NCBI GenBank assembly: GCA_963703895.1 | Contig: CAVPFX010000003.1 | Coordinates: 434,001-498,000, forward strand | Reading direction: 5' to 3' | Length of the DNA: 64,000 nt | From: VRUE01 sp963703895 | GTDB lineage: Bacteria > Actinomycetota > Thermoleophilia > Solirubrobacterales > 70-9 | Part shown: positions 46,900 through 54,322 of the stretch, piece by piece | Layout of the letters: each line of letters begins with the position of its first letter | Numbering within the stretch: position 1 is the stretch's first letter | The notes under the pieces: generated by a model | Database searches by the model: none | What the model saw: the letters and a program-made list of their open reading frames with translations, nothing else | Told to the model about the DNA's origin: nothing | Program-made: the position numbers and the translations under genes

Positions 46900-47658
46900 T
46901 TACGGGCCATATCGGCTGGGCACAGCAGCCTCGACGCAAACCTCGCACCCAGCATCCTGCACCACCAGCTCCCGTTTCATATCCATCGTCCGCAGATCAA
47001 CGGTCAAGCTCGCCCCAAGCGTTAAGGGCACTTCCTCCCCCTCGAGGAACTGAATCGCCTGCAGGGCAACAATGCTGCTGACGATGCTGCAGACTGGACC
47101 GACGATCGCGGTGGGCGAGCCAACGCCACGGAGCTGCTCGATCGCCGCATCGAAGAGCGGGTATTCGCGCCGGTAGGCGATCTCTTGGCAGACGAGGCAT
47201 CCGGTGACCCCTGGCACGTAGAGGGGGCCCATTCTCCCGAACGGCGGGAAGTGACTCATCGCTATGTAGGGGATGCCCGCTGAGAAGCAGGCTCCGTTCA
47301 CCCAGTGGTCGACGTCGTGGGCTGGCCAGTCGATTCCGTCGACCACCAAGTCATAGCCGGCGATCGTCTCGGCTATCTCCGCTTCGCTTCCCAAGCGCTT
47401 GTCGAGGATCTCGAGTACAAGGTCTTTATTGAGCTCGCCGAGGCGCCTCGCCGCGGCGAGGACCTTCTTGTCCCCAACGTCGGCCTCGTTGTAGAGGACC
47501 TGGCGGTTTAGGTTGCTGGTCTCGACCCGGTCGAAGTCGACTAGCAGCATCTCGGCGATGTCAGATCGAGCGAGGTGGAAGGCGGTGTTGCCGCCGAGGC
47601 CGCCGGCACCGAGGACGACTACTCGCGCCGCGTGCTTTCCTGTTTCCTCTCCTGCCAT
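46900..47658 (-). CDS. ThiF/MoeB/E1-like adenylyltransferase
   Basis: The 252-residue protein is a complete stand-alone E1-like domain: nucleotide loop VVVLGAGGLGGNTAFHLARS, VDFDRVETSNLNRQVLYNEA (Arg and Asn contacting ATP), the second Asp in LVVDGIDWPAHDVD, and two zinc pairs CLVC and CEVC near the C-terminus. These enzymes adenylate a C-terminal carboxylate of a peptide or ubiquitin-like protein. No sulfur-carrier or ubiquitin-like gene is nearby; the 19-residue peptide gene converges on it. The first two Met starts differ by 22 codons; 47658 is used. Confidence 0.88.
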   Translation of the reverse strand: MAGEETGKHAARVVVLGAGGLGGNTAFHLARSDIAEMLLVDFDRVETSNLNRQVLYNEADVGDKKVLAAARRLGELNKDLVLEILDKRLGSEAEIAETIAGYDLVVDGIDWPAHDVDHWVNGACFSAGIPYIAMSHFPPFGRMGPLYVPGVTGCLVCQEIAYRREYPLFDAAIEQLRGVGSPTAIVGPVCSIVSSIVALQAIQFLEGEEVPLTLGASLTVDLRTMDMKRELVVQDAGCEVCVEAAVPSRYGP

Positions 47659-47724
47659 CACAGCACGCGACCGTACCGCAGTAAAGCCCGCCCGTGGCCT
47701 AAAAAGCGGCCAGCCGCTGGCCAC

Positions 47725-47934
47725 CTATTCGTCCAGCGATGCCGGCGCGATCTGCCCGATCCGGGACTTCGAGAGTCCCGTGTCCTCGGCGAGAGTGCGC
47801 TGTGACGTGCGTTCACCGACCCCCTGCCGGATCAGCGGATCACGCTCTGCCCGCAGTTCGGCTCGACGCTCGTCCATGTGCTGTTCCTCATCACGGATTT
47901 CTCGAAGTCGTTTACGGGGGTCGGCGTCGGGCAT
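47725..47934 (-). CDS. small HTH protein (paralogue B)
   Basis: The 69-residue protein has PDADPRKRLREIRDEEQHMD, a helical linker with RAERDPLIRQGVGERTSQRT, and a C-terminal HTH LAEDTGLSKSRIGQIAP. It aligns along its length with the protein encoded just upstream (47912-48238): both share DP-x-KRLREI, RD-x-IIRQ/LIRQ and LAE. Sigma-like small HTH proteins of this kind are common in actinobacteria. Confidence 0.6.
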   Translation of the reverse strand: MPDADPRKRLREIRDEEQHMDERRAELRAERDPLIRQGVGERTSQRTLAEDTGLSKSRIGQIAPASLDE

Positions 47935-48238
47935 TGTGGAAGTGCTGCCAAGTGCTCCCGCGCCTCCCGCTCGCTCCGAACCGAATGGTCGCGCAAGCGC
48001 TGCGATCTCGCCACCGTGCCGCAAACCACGGCCGTACCTTGCCAGCCGATCCGCTGTCGCGATCGACGATCTCGCTCACTTCGGCCTCCGTGAGATCGGC
48101 TGCTTCGGCGAGGACCTCGCTCGAGTAGCGGCGCTTCACCGCCTGTCGAATGATCCAGTCGCGCTCGGGACCCAGCGCTTCAGCGAGGCGCTGCTGGCTC
48201 GCGATTTCTCTTAAGCGCTTTAAGGGGTCGGGCTGCAT
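47912..48238 (-). CDS. small HTH protein (paralogue A)
   Basis: The 108-residue protein begins MQPDPLKRLREIASQQRLAE and has ERDWIIRQAVKRRYSSEVLA, then EAADLTEAEVSEIVDRD. The last 40 residues are Arg-rich and of low quality, and read against the start of the next gene, so the true end may be disturbed by a frameshift. It is a tandem duplicate of the next gene downstream. Confidence 0.55.
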   Translation of the reverse strand: MQPDPLKRLREIASQQRLAEALGPERDWIIRQAVKRRYSSEVLAEAADLTEAEVSEIVDRDSGSAGKVRPWFAARWRDRSACATIRFGASGRRGSTWQHFHNARRRPP

Positions 48239-48327
48239 TGTCTAGCTCCCTCAAGCCCGTCCCCACTTATTAGAACCCGAGTGTGTCTGGAAGGTTTCGG
48301 CTTGACCCAAATGCGAACATCTGTTCG

Positions 48328-48684
48328 ATGGGAGAAGCCGGGCACAAACCTCTCTTCGATCTCGACGCAGCTCTGGAGCGAGGCAACCTCTCGAGCGCGT
48401 GGTACGCCGCTGTAGAAGCGGGCGTCATCTACCTGGACCAGCTCCTGCTCATCACCATCCTTCTCGGCGAGGAGGGCTCCCCTCGCTTCGAAGCGGCGGC
48501 GCGCAAGTTCATGATCCGCTTCATGCGAGAGGTCGAGCCCAAGCCAAAGCTCGAGCAGGTAAAGACGGTTAGCGAGGCCCTCTATGTGATCGGTGATGAA
48601 GACTCGTTCTCACCCGATCGAGGACAGGCCGGAAAGTGGATGGCCGATCTCGCCCGCCAGCTCAAGGAACGGCGCCGGCCCTAG
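48328..48684 (+). CDS. conserved hypothetical helical protein
   Basis: The 118-residue protein (LFDLDAALERGNLSSAWYAA, VIYLDQLLLITILLGEEGSP) is all-helical, with a middle RFMREVEPKPKLEQVKTVSE. A GTG at 48283 is an alternative start. It is followed by a strong hairpin terminator. Plus-strand orientation separates it from the phage operons, so it may be cargo. Confidence 0.65.
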   Translation: MGEAGHKPLFDLDAALERGNLSSAWYAAVEAGVIYLDQLLLITILLGEEGSPRFEAAARKFMIRFMREVEPKPKLEQVKTVSEALYVIGDEDSFSPDRGQAGKWMADLARQLKERRRP

Positions 48685-48693
48685 AACGCAGAA

Positions 48694-48722
48694 CGGCCCC
48701 CCGGAGACGATCCGGGGGGCCG
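48694..48722 (+). terminator. GC-rich hairpin terminator
   Basis: CGGCCCCCCGGA (48694-48705) and TCCGGGGGGCCG (48711-48722) form a perfect 12-bp stem with a 5-base loop, just after the stop at 48684. Confidence 0.85.
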
Positions 48723-48794
48723 TGAGGGGCCATCGAGCAAAGCGAGCAGTCGCCGTAGCTCAGGCGGAGGCTCGCGATCAGAGTAAACGATTCG

Positions 48795-49031
48795 TCAAGA
48801 CTCGAGACGTTCGGCTAGAGCGACGAGCTCCATCGGCGGAACGCCCAAGCCCTTAGCCATCTGGCAGACCGTCGACCAGCGCGGGTCTCTGACGCCTCGC
48901 TCCACCGCAGAGATCCAGGTCGAGTGCAAACCCGCTTTGTCAGCGAGATCCTCCTGCGTTAATTCTTCGCGCTCGCGGATCTGACGCAGCGCCTTGCCGA
49001 GAGCGATGTTGGACTTGGGGGTTCCCGCCAT
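48795..49031 (-). CDS. XRE-family transcriptional regulator
   Basis: The 78-residue protein is a classic HTH_3 domain: ALRQIREREELTQEDLADKA, GLHSTWISAVERGVRDPRWS, TVCQMAKGLGVPPMELV. It follows the Panacea/RelE-like pair on the same strand and could regulate it. Confidence 0.85.
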   Translation of the reverse strand: MAGTPKSNIALGKALRQIREREELTQEDLADKAGLHSTWISAVERGVRDPRWSTVCQMAKGLGVPPMELVALAERLES

Positions 49032-49131
49032 GCACGTGAACCCAACGCGCTCAAGGCGATCCGGTCCAGAGTCGAATCGATCAGTCGATCAGATACGACC
49101 CGCTACGGCGGGTCCGTTTGCGTTTCAGGGG

Positions 49132-49431
49132 CTAATCCCAAGGATCGAAGTCAGGCTCGATAGGCCCGGCCTCGACCCACTCGATCCGGCAGATGCGCTT
49201 CTGGGGCTCAAGTACGCAGTAGATCGCCAGCGCATATTCGTGTGGAGCGTCAACCAGTTGCAGCACGCGCCGGTTCTCATCCATGAACGGGGTGGCTTCT
49301 GCGGGATGGATGCGGACCCGCTTGCGTAGCTCGGAGAGATTCTCGTCGAACCTCTCGCCGGCCGCTCTTCGCGCTGCCTTCAGCGATTCGGCATAGCGCG
49401 GACCCTGTTCAAGGCGCCACGGATGGAGCAT
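49132..49431 (-). CDS. RelE-like toxin candidate of a Panacea TA pair
   Basis: The 99-residue protein has a RelE/ParE-type layout: N-terminal helix with ARRAAGERFDENLSELRKRV, then strands with NRRVLQLVD, EYALAIYCVLE and ICRIEWVEAG. It begins 22 bases after the Panacea antitoxin. Panacea antitoxins pair with many unrelated toxins, so position is the main argument for toxin status. Confidence 0.55.
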   Translation of the reverse strand: MLHPWRLEQGPRYAESLKAARRAAGERFDENLSELRKRVRIHPAEATPFMDENRRVLQLVDAPHEYALAIYCVLEPQKRICRIEWVEAGPIEPDFDPWD

Positions 49432-49452
49432 AGGAATGAGGCGAAGCTGGGG

Positions 49453-50052
49453 TTACCAGCCAAAGCGCTCCGCAAGCTCTCTTCCGCGTGCGATGGCCTT
49501 TGGTGAGGCGCGCTTGGCCAGGAGGGCAAGGCGGTAGGGAATCCGCTCGCCTTCCTTGGTCATGCGCCAGCCCGGCTCATCGTGGGCGACTGTTTCCATC
49601 GCGCCACCGTCGAAGTCCTTGAATCGCTCGATCACCTCGTCGGCGATGGCGAGCTCTGCATCCGACAAGACACCGGGACGAAGCTCGCCAATCGCCTCGG
49701 TGGCGGTTTGGCTGTAGCCACCGTACTCCCGCTCGCATGTCCTGACGCGCCGTTGACCTTCAAGATCGCGGCGCGCCTTGAGCAAGGCTCGGGCAATCGG
49801 CCCGCGCTTCTCGTGCTGGTAGGTCGCTCCGGTTATCGGATGGCCTGTCCGTCGAAAGGCCGTCACGTCTGCGAAGTAGAGGATCTTGTTGAGCTTCATG
49901 TCCCCGCACATCTCATCGTCGCCTGTTCGCGAGGCGACGTAGACCAGAAGCTCCTTGAACTTCTCGGGGTTGTAGCTAGGCTCAGCCATCTCCTGGGAAG
50001 GGTACGCCTCTGACGAGCGTAGCCCCGCTATCGGCGGGATTCTGCACCACAT
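49453..50052 (-). CDS. Panacea (DUF4065/SocA-like) antitoxin
   Basis: The protein contains the Panacea core: KFKELLVYVASRTGDDEMCG, MKLNKILYFADVTAFRRTGH, PITGATYQHEKRGPIARALL, and a C-terminal helix ELAIADEVIERFKDF. This domain is the antitoxin half of PanAT systems, several of which act in phage defence. ATG 50052 has an excellent AAAGGAG 7 bases upstream and gives 199 residues; ATG 49989 gives a more typical N-terminus (178 residues) but sits too close to its GGAG. Confidence 0.82.
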   Translation of the reverse strand: MWCRIPPIAGLRSSEAYPSQEMAEPSYNPEKFKELLVYVASRTGDDEMCGDMKLNKILYFADVTAFRRTGHPITGATYQHEKRGPIARALLKARRDLEGQRRVRTCEREYGGYSQTATEAIGELRPGVLSDAELAIADEVIERFKDFDGGAMETVAHDEPGWRMTKEGERIPYRLALLAKRASPKAIARGRELAERFGW

Positions 50053-50070
50053 GGCGGAACTCCTTTCGAG

Positions 50071-50110
50071 CAAAAGAAAAGCCCGCCGCCTCCGAGGGGA
50101 GACGACGGGC
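50071..50110 (-). terminator. intrinsic terminator with T-tract
   Basis: Read on the minus strand, 50110-50081 folds as a GC-rich stem (GCCCGTCGTCTCC with GGCGGCGGGC, two G-U pairs), followed by TTTTCTTTTG. It ends the transcript of the Rpf-like gene. Confidence 0.85.
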
Positions 50111-50158
50111 CAAAGTAGCTGACGACCCTACGGGAATAGGAGTCGTGTATCGGGGAGC

Positions 50159-50743
50159 TTAGAACGGATGGGGCAAGCCGTCGCCTTTGCATTCCCACGG
50201 GCTCTCCCCGTAGCGGCTGTAGCCGTAGTGGGCGACGAGATCTTGTTCGCGCTTCGAAGCTTCGCCGGCATGGGCGGTCTCGCCACCCCACGCTCGCCAG
50301 GCCGGATCCAAGATCGAGTAGGCCCCGTACGTGAAGCCGTAGTTGCCGCCGCTCTCGCAGATCACCAATGGGACTGGAAGCGCGTAGCAGGTGCCGCCCG
50401 AGCAGAAGGGCGTGACCCGCTCCTGCCAGAGCTCGACTCGACGTCGATCGAAGAACTCCGCCTGCAGCTCTCCCCATCGCTGCTTCAGTTCCTTCTGCCA
50501 GCTGGGAGGGGCGCAATGGAGTTTCAGTCTCCACGCTTTGATCGTCTTCGCCGGCGGATCACCGCGGCGCCAACGGTCGGGACTCCAGACATCCTCAGCG
50601 AACTGCTTCAGGTGCTTCGCTGAGTCTGAGTAGAGGATGCAGGGGTTGATGGTGGTTGCGGGACGCAGGGCAGTTGTCGGGCTCGGTAGAAGCAGCAGGT
50701 AGAGCACAACGACTGCTGTCAATATGAGCGTGGTTCGGCGGAT
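50159..50743 (-). CDS. Rpf/transglycosylase-like secreted phage protein
   Basis: The C-terminal 75 residues match the resuscitation-promoting-factor lysozyme-like domain: VICESGGNYGFTYGAYSILD (catalytic Glu in CESGG), GAYSILDPAWRAWGG, KREQDLVAHYGYSRYG and final WEC. The N-terminus is a signal peptide. The nearest standard start is TTG 50722 with no ribosome site; ATC 50743 has AAAGGA 8 bases upstream and adds RR before the hydrophobic core, so ATC may be the real start. It would cleave peptidoglycan during entry or release. Confidence 0.8.
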   Translation of the reverse strand: MRRTTLILTAVVVLYLLLLPSPTTALRPATTINPCILYSDSAKHLKQFAEDVWSPDRWRRGDPPAKTIKAWRLKLHCAPPSWQKELKQRWGELQAEFFDRRRVELWQERVTPFCSGGTCYALPVPLVICESGGNYGFTYGAYSILDPAWRAWGGETAHAGEASKREQDLVAHYGYSRYGESPWECKGDGLPHPF

Positions 50744-50960
50744 CTCGCCGTTCCTTTCCTCGCTTGCAGGTCGGCCCAGTGCTGCAGGCCATTCCAGGAA
50801 GTCGGGCGCTACGGTGGAGACGCGAGATGGTGTAACGACGCGGGTGCAGCCTCCGGGTCATGCCGAGGTCCGCGCCTCGAAGCAACACGTCGGGGTCAAA
50901 CCCGGAGCAGCGGGTGGGCAGTCCCGCTCTCGCCGCTTTCCTCGCTGCTACGGTGAGGGC

Positions 50961-51281
50961 GTGGAGTTCGGCCCTCCCGAGAGCTACGTAATGGACGCGG
51001 AGACCCTGAAGCTAGCCAGGGGGCTTCGTGGCAGCAGCGAGACCATGATCTCCAGTCTTGATCCCGACCCCGTCGCAATGGCCGAGCGACGCAAGCGGCA
51101 TGAGGTGGTGGGCGTTGCGCTTGACGGCACCGTGGAAACCGCCGAGTTCCGCTGGGGCGATACGAAGGCATGCCCGTCCTGCGAGTCCACCGATATCGAG
51201 CGGCAGGCCGCCGAGGAAGGCCGCCCCTTCTCCTGCAATAACTGCGGCCTCGAATTCTTTAAGGACACGCCCAGAGCCTGA
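50961..51281 (+). CDS. zinc-ribbon protein
   Basis: The 106-residue protein ends in a zinc ribbon (CPSCESTDIE, CNNCGLEFF) after a helical segment with RLLRGSSETMI-like composition. GTG 50961 or ATG 50991 may be the start. Its stop overlaps the next start (TGATG), so the two plus-strand genes are coupled. Unknown function. Confidence 0.6.
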   Translation: MEFGPPESYVMDAETLKLARGLRGSSETMISSLDPDPVAMAERRKRHEVVGVALDGTVETAEFRWGDTKACPSCESTDIERQAAEEGRPFSCNNCGLEFFKDTPRA

Positions 51282-51616
51282 TGCCCCACGGCCCCATCCC
51301 AGACAAGCCGGAACACGATGCCGAGTCGCTTGCCCTTGAGGAGCAGTTCGGTCTTCCGAGTCTCAGCCTTGACTTCGGCGCCGAAGGGCGCGTGGTCGTT
51401 CGGCTGCCGGACAATCGGGCGGCGGCACGCGCATTCAAGGGAGCCGCAGCAAGGCTTGCTGGTCGCCCCGCGAGACCCAAAGGTCCGCGCCCTGCCGACC
51501 CCTACGCGCAGATCAAGCGAGCGGTTGAGACAACGCCGAGCAGTTCGACCGCCTCGCCAAACAGGTCGAAGATCTCGGCAAAGAGTCCTCCCAGTAAGCG
51601 CCTATTGGGGCGGTAA
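51281..51616 (+). pseudogene. small acidic protein with 3' frameshift
   Basis: The frame starts PHGPIPDKPEHDAESLALEE and stays convincing to YAQIKRAVE (about 51529). Beyond that the same frame is low-quality Ser/Pro, while the next frame reads DNAEQFDRLAKQVEDLGKES to a TAA at 51597. A single missing base (GAGGAC read as GAGAC) explains this. The intact protein would be 105 residues ending in a coiled tail. Confidence 0.55.
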
Positions 51617-51625
51617 GGTGTGGCA

Positions 51626-51856
51626 ATGGCAACGCAGGTGGCAACGAGCAGCGAGGCGTGCAACGAGGGCCGTCATGTTGACTGCGGAGGCTTCGTTCAG
51701 TACGACGAACACGATGGCGCCTCGGAAGAGGACAACTGCCATTGCGACTGCCATGAGCCGAACACGCCGGAGTGGCAGCGGCGAGTGGATCTAGAAGCTG
51801 CCACGGAGCCTGCTTGGGCTGCGGGCCACTACGAGCTTCAACAGGACCGCTCGTAG
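51626..51856 (+). CDS. small His/Cys-rich protein
   Basis: The 76-residue protein has CNEGRHVDCGGF and a dense metal-ligand cluster EDNCHCDCHEP, likely a zinc-binding site. AAGGTG precedes the ATG by 6 bases; GTG 51620 is an alternative. Its 3' end overlaps the convergent RusA-like gene by 19 bases. Confidence 0.6.
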   Translation: MATQVATSSEACNEGRHVDCGGFVQYDEHDGASEEDNCHCDCHEPNTPEWQRRVDLEAATEPAWAAGHYELQQDRS

Positions 51857-52227
51857 TCCAAGACCACGATCGTCTCCGGTCTCTGCACTGGGGCGAATAG
51901 CTCGACCTCACCGAAGCGGTAGTGCTCAGGCGTGTCGTCTTCGATCCAACCGTTCTGAAGGACGTCGCCGAGCGCCTTCTCGATCAGCGTCCTGAAGTTG
52001 CCCTCGTCGCGTTTCCGCCGCTGCTTGAACCGGATCGTCGCCGTGGCGGTCACCGACTTCAACCCCTTCGGCACCCGCTGCTCGAGCAGGGCGATTAAGA
52101 GCCACTGTTCCCAGTCTTGCTTGGCCTTCCGACCTACTGCCCAGTGGGAGTGCAGGCCTACCTTGTTGAAGGAAGGCGGCGTACCGGGGATGCTGAGGGT
52201 GGCGCGCTCAGGCCGGCCGGGGCGCAT
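51838..52227 (-). CDS. RusA-like Holliday junction resolvase
   Basis: The 129-residue protein has the RusA order: N-terminal PGTPPSFNKVGLHSHWAVGR, a strand with ATATIRFKQRRKRDEGNF, and ALGDVLQNGWIEDDTPEHYR with the conserved acidic pair. RusA dimers cut four-way junctions in recombining phage DNA. ATG 52227 is chosen; a longer frame overlaps the upstream gene more. Confidence 0.75.
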   Translation of the reverse strand: MRPGRPERATLSIPGTPPSFNKVGLHSHWAVGRKAKQDWEQWLLIALLEQRVPKGLKSVTATATIRFKQRRKRDEGNFRTLIEKALGDVLQNGWIEDDTPEHYRFGEVELFAPVQRPETIVVLDYERSC

Positions 52228-52492
52228 CGCGTTTGTCCACATGCCAAATGATCCGGCCGGCAGTGTCGTGAGCGCCAATCCCGTCCCCGATCAGCTCCCA
52301 CTTGCCAGCCTGAGTGGCCGGCACCCGCCATTCGTACTCGCCTTCTTTGACTTTCGTGCCAGTGACTTGTTCGGAGCTGCCATCGGGCTTGATGACCGTC
52401 CCTACGGTTTTGGCTGGGTCGACCTCTTTGCCTGACCCGGTGTCGGTGACAGTCCCTGTGACCTTGACCACCATGCCTTCGAGATATCGCAT
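52208..52492 (-). CDS. small Ig-like/beta-sandwich phage structural protein
   Basis: The 94-residue beta-rich protein (VVKVTGTVTDTGSGKEVDPA, SEQVTGTKVKEGEYEWRVPA, GKWELIGDG) resembles phage decoration or tail accessory beta-sandwiches. GGAGG lies 10 bases before ATG 52492. It follows the large repeat tail protein by 19 bases. Confidence 0.62.
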   Translation of the reverse strand: MRYLEGMVVKVTGTVTDTGSGKEVDPAKTVGTVIKPDGSSEQVTGTKVKEGEYEWRVPATQAGKWELIGDGIGAHDTAGRIIWHVDKRDAPRPA

Positions 52493-52511
52493 TTTCAGTC
52501 GTCCTCCAAGA

Positions 52512-54310
52512 TCAAGGTGGTGAGACGGGCATGGGCAAGACTGACTCGGTTACTGGTACATCGCTCAGGTCGAGGCGCGTGACGGGCGAGTGGCTGAGCG
52601 CCAGGTCCGTATCGGGGCCGTGGCTCAGCTTGAGGAGCGTGACCGGGGTGTGGGAGAGACCGATCCGGGCGGACTCGCCGGCTTCCGGAACTGCCTGGCC
52701 GACGACAGACGCATCGCCGCCACCGGAGACCACCACGCCCCCGAAGCGGCTGGCCGAGGCGACGACGGTGAGCGAGCCGCCACCTGAGATCGTGAGCGAG
52801 GTCCGCCGGCCAGCCGCTCCCGCAACGACCAGAGAACCGCCGCCCTGAATGGACGCGGACCCCTTCGCGCGCTTGGAACCTGCCGCACTAACGGATCCGC
52901 CGCCCGAAACGGAGGCCGATTCCGCAGTGGACTTCGAGCCACGCGCGGAGACTTCACCGCCACCCGAAATAGACACCGATCCGGAGCGCGCTTCGTTCGA
53001 GCCGCCATGTACAAGGACTTCACCGCCGCCTGAAATCACAACGGAACCGAAAGCACCCTTGAGGCCGGAGCTAGATACTGACCCGCCACCGCCAACATGA
53101 CAGGCGCCCTGACCGTCCTTGATCCCCGAAGCGGATGCGTCACCGCCACCTGAGATGGCAATCGAGGCGCTGCGGTGAGCTCCCCGCTCACAAGGACTTC
53201 GCCGCCGCCGGAAACGGGTGCTGAGCCCATCGCGGCCCTGCTGCCCCGCGCTTCGATTGATCCACCGCCCGAGACTGCGACGAAGGCTGCCGTCGACTTC
53301 GCGCCAGCAAGACTGGCGTCTCCACCGCCGAACACCGTTACCGCTGAGGACCGACGTGCTTGCCCTTCGGCTGAGACGCTACCGCCTCCCGATACGGCAG
53401 CCACCCCTCGTGAGGCCCTCGTGCCGATCGCGCTGACTGCGCCTCCACCAGTGACCGCCGCGACCGAACGCGAGGACTTCAAGCCTGCAACGCTGGCCGC
53501 GCCACCGCCAGCCACCTGCACCGCGCCAGAGCGACGTGCAGAGCCTTGAACGGCTTGCCCACCACCGCCAGGGACGGCAACAACGCCTTTACTGCTCTTG
53601 GCTCCGGTGGCGAAAACCGAGCCGCCCCCTGAGACCGAGACGGCGCCCGAGCGTTTTTCTACACCCGATTCTTCTCCGAAGACCTCGACCGCGACGATCG
53701 AGTATTTCTCGGCGGCGGGAGCGGTGAGCCCGACCGCATAGGTGCCCGGCGTACCAGCATCAGCGTGGAAACCCGCGTAGGACGTGTAGACACCGTTGAT
53801 GAAGTTGTAGGTCTGCTCGGTGAGCGTCCCGGCGCCTTCTCGCCAAGCCCGAGATTTGCCGTCGAGGGCTTTCCAGTCCCCGACGCCGACGACGATCGCG
53901 CTGTGTTCTTTGGTCGTCGTGATGTTGAGCGTCGGCGCTCCGCTCGAGACATTCGTCTTGACGGCCGTCCCCACGCCGCTCGCTTTGCGGAAGGTCAGGA
54001 CGTTGCCGCCAAAGCTACGGGCCGTCGCCCCCCGGGCAATCGTGCATTTGAACGTCTTGTCTTCGGTCGCTTCTGTCGTCCAGAGCCCGACCTCGGTGTA
54101 TTCGTTGACGGTTACCCGCGCCAGGAGCGTCCAGGTGAACCCGCCCCCGGAGATCGTTAGCTGCCCAGCACCTCCGGAGACTTCCTCGCAGGACATGACG
54201 GCTAGGAGTCGATCGCCTTTTTTGACCGAGAAGGATGCGGTTTCCTTCGGCGTCGTCTGGTTGTAGGCGGTCTCCGCCTCTTGGATGAATTCCGGTTTGG
54301 TGACGGCCAT
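52512..54310 (-). pseudogene. tail fibre-type protein with sixteen GGG repeats, frameshifted
   Basis: The first frame (ATG 54310) has a beta-sandwich N-terminal domain (to about residue 215) and then 20-residue units of the form SGGG-x-AxG-x-A-R/K-S-x-V. After eight units the frame breaks near 53178; the next frame carries eight more units and a C-terminal part built from LSHTPVTLLKLSHGPDTDL-type strands. One missing base (GGGGAGGCTC read as GGGGAGCTC) restores unit length exactly. Such glycine-rich repeats suggest a trimeric beta fibre. Intact length about 599 residues. Confidence 0.75.
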
Positions 54311-54322
54311 GCCGCCTCCCGC

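Noticed and set aside
45264..47658. Arbitrium-type communication system
   Set aside because: The peptide has no export signal and the regulator has no TPR receptor domain, so AimR/AimP homology is not supported; only a loose analogy remains.
46900..47658. Part of a bacterial ubiquitin-like conjugation operon
   Set aside because: No ubiquitin-like protein, E2-like or JAB peptidase gene lies within several kilobases.
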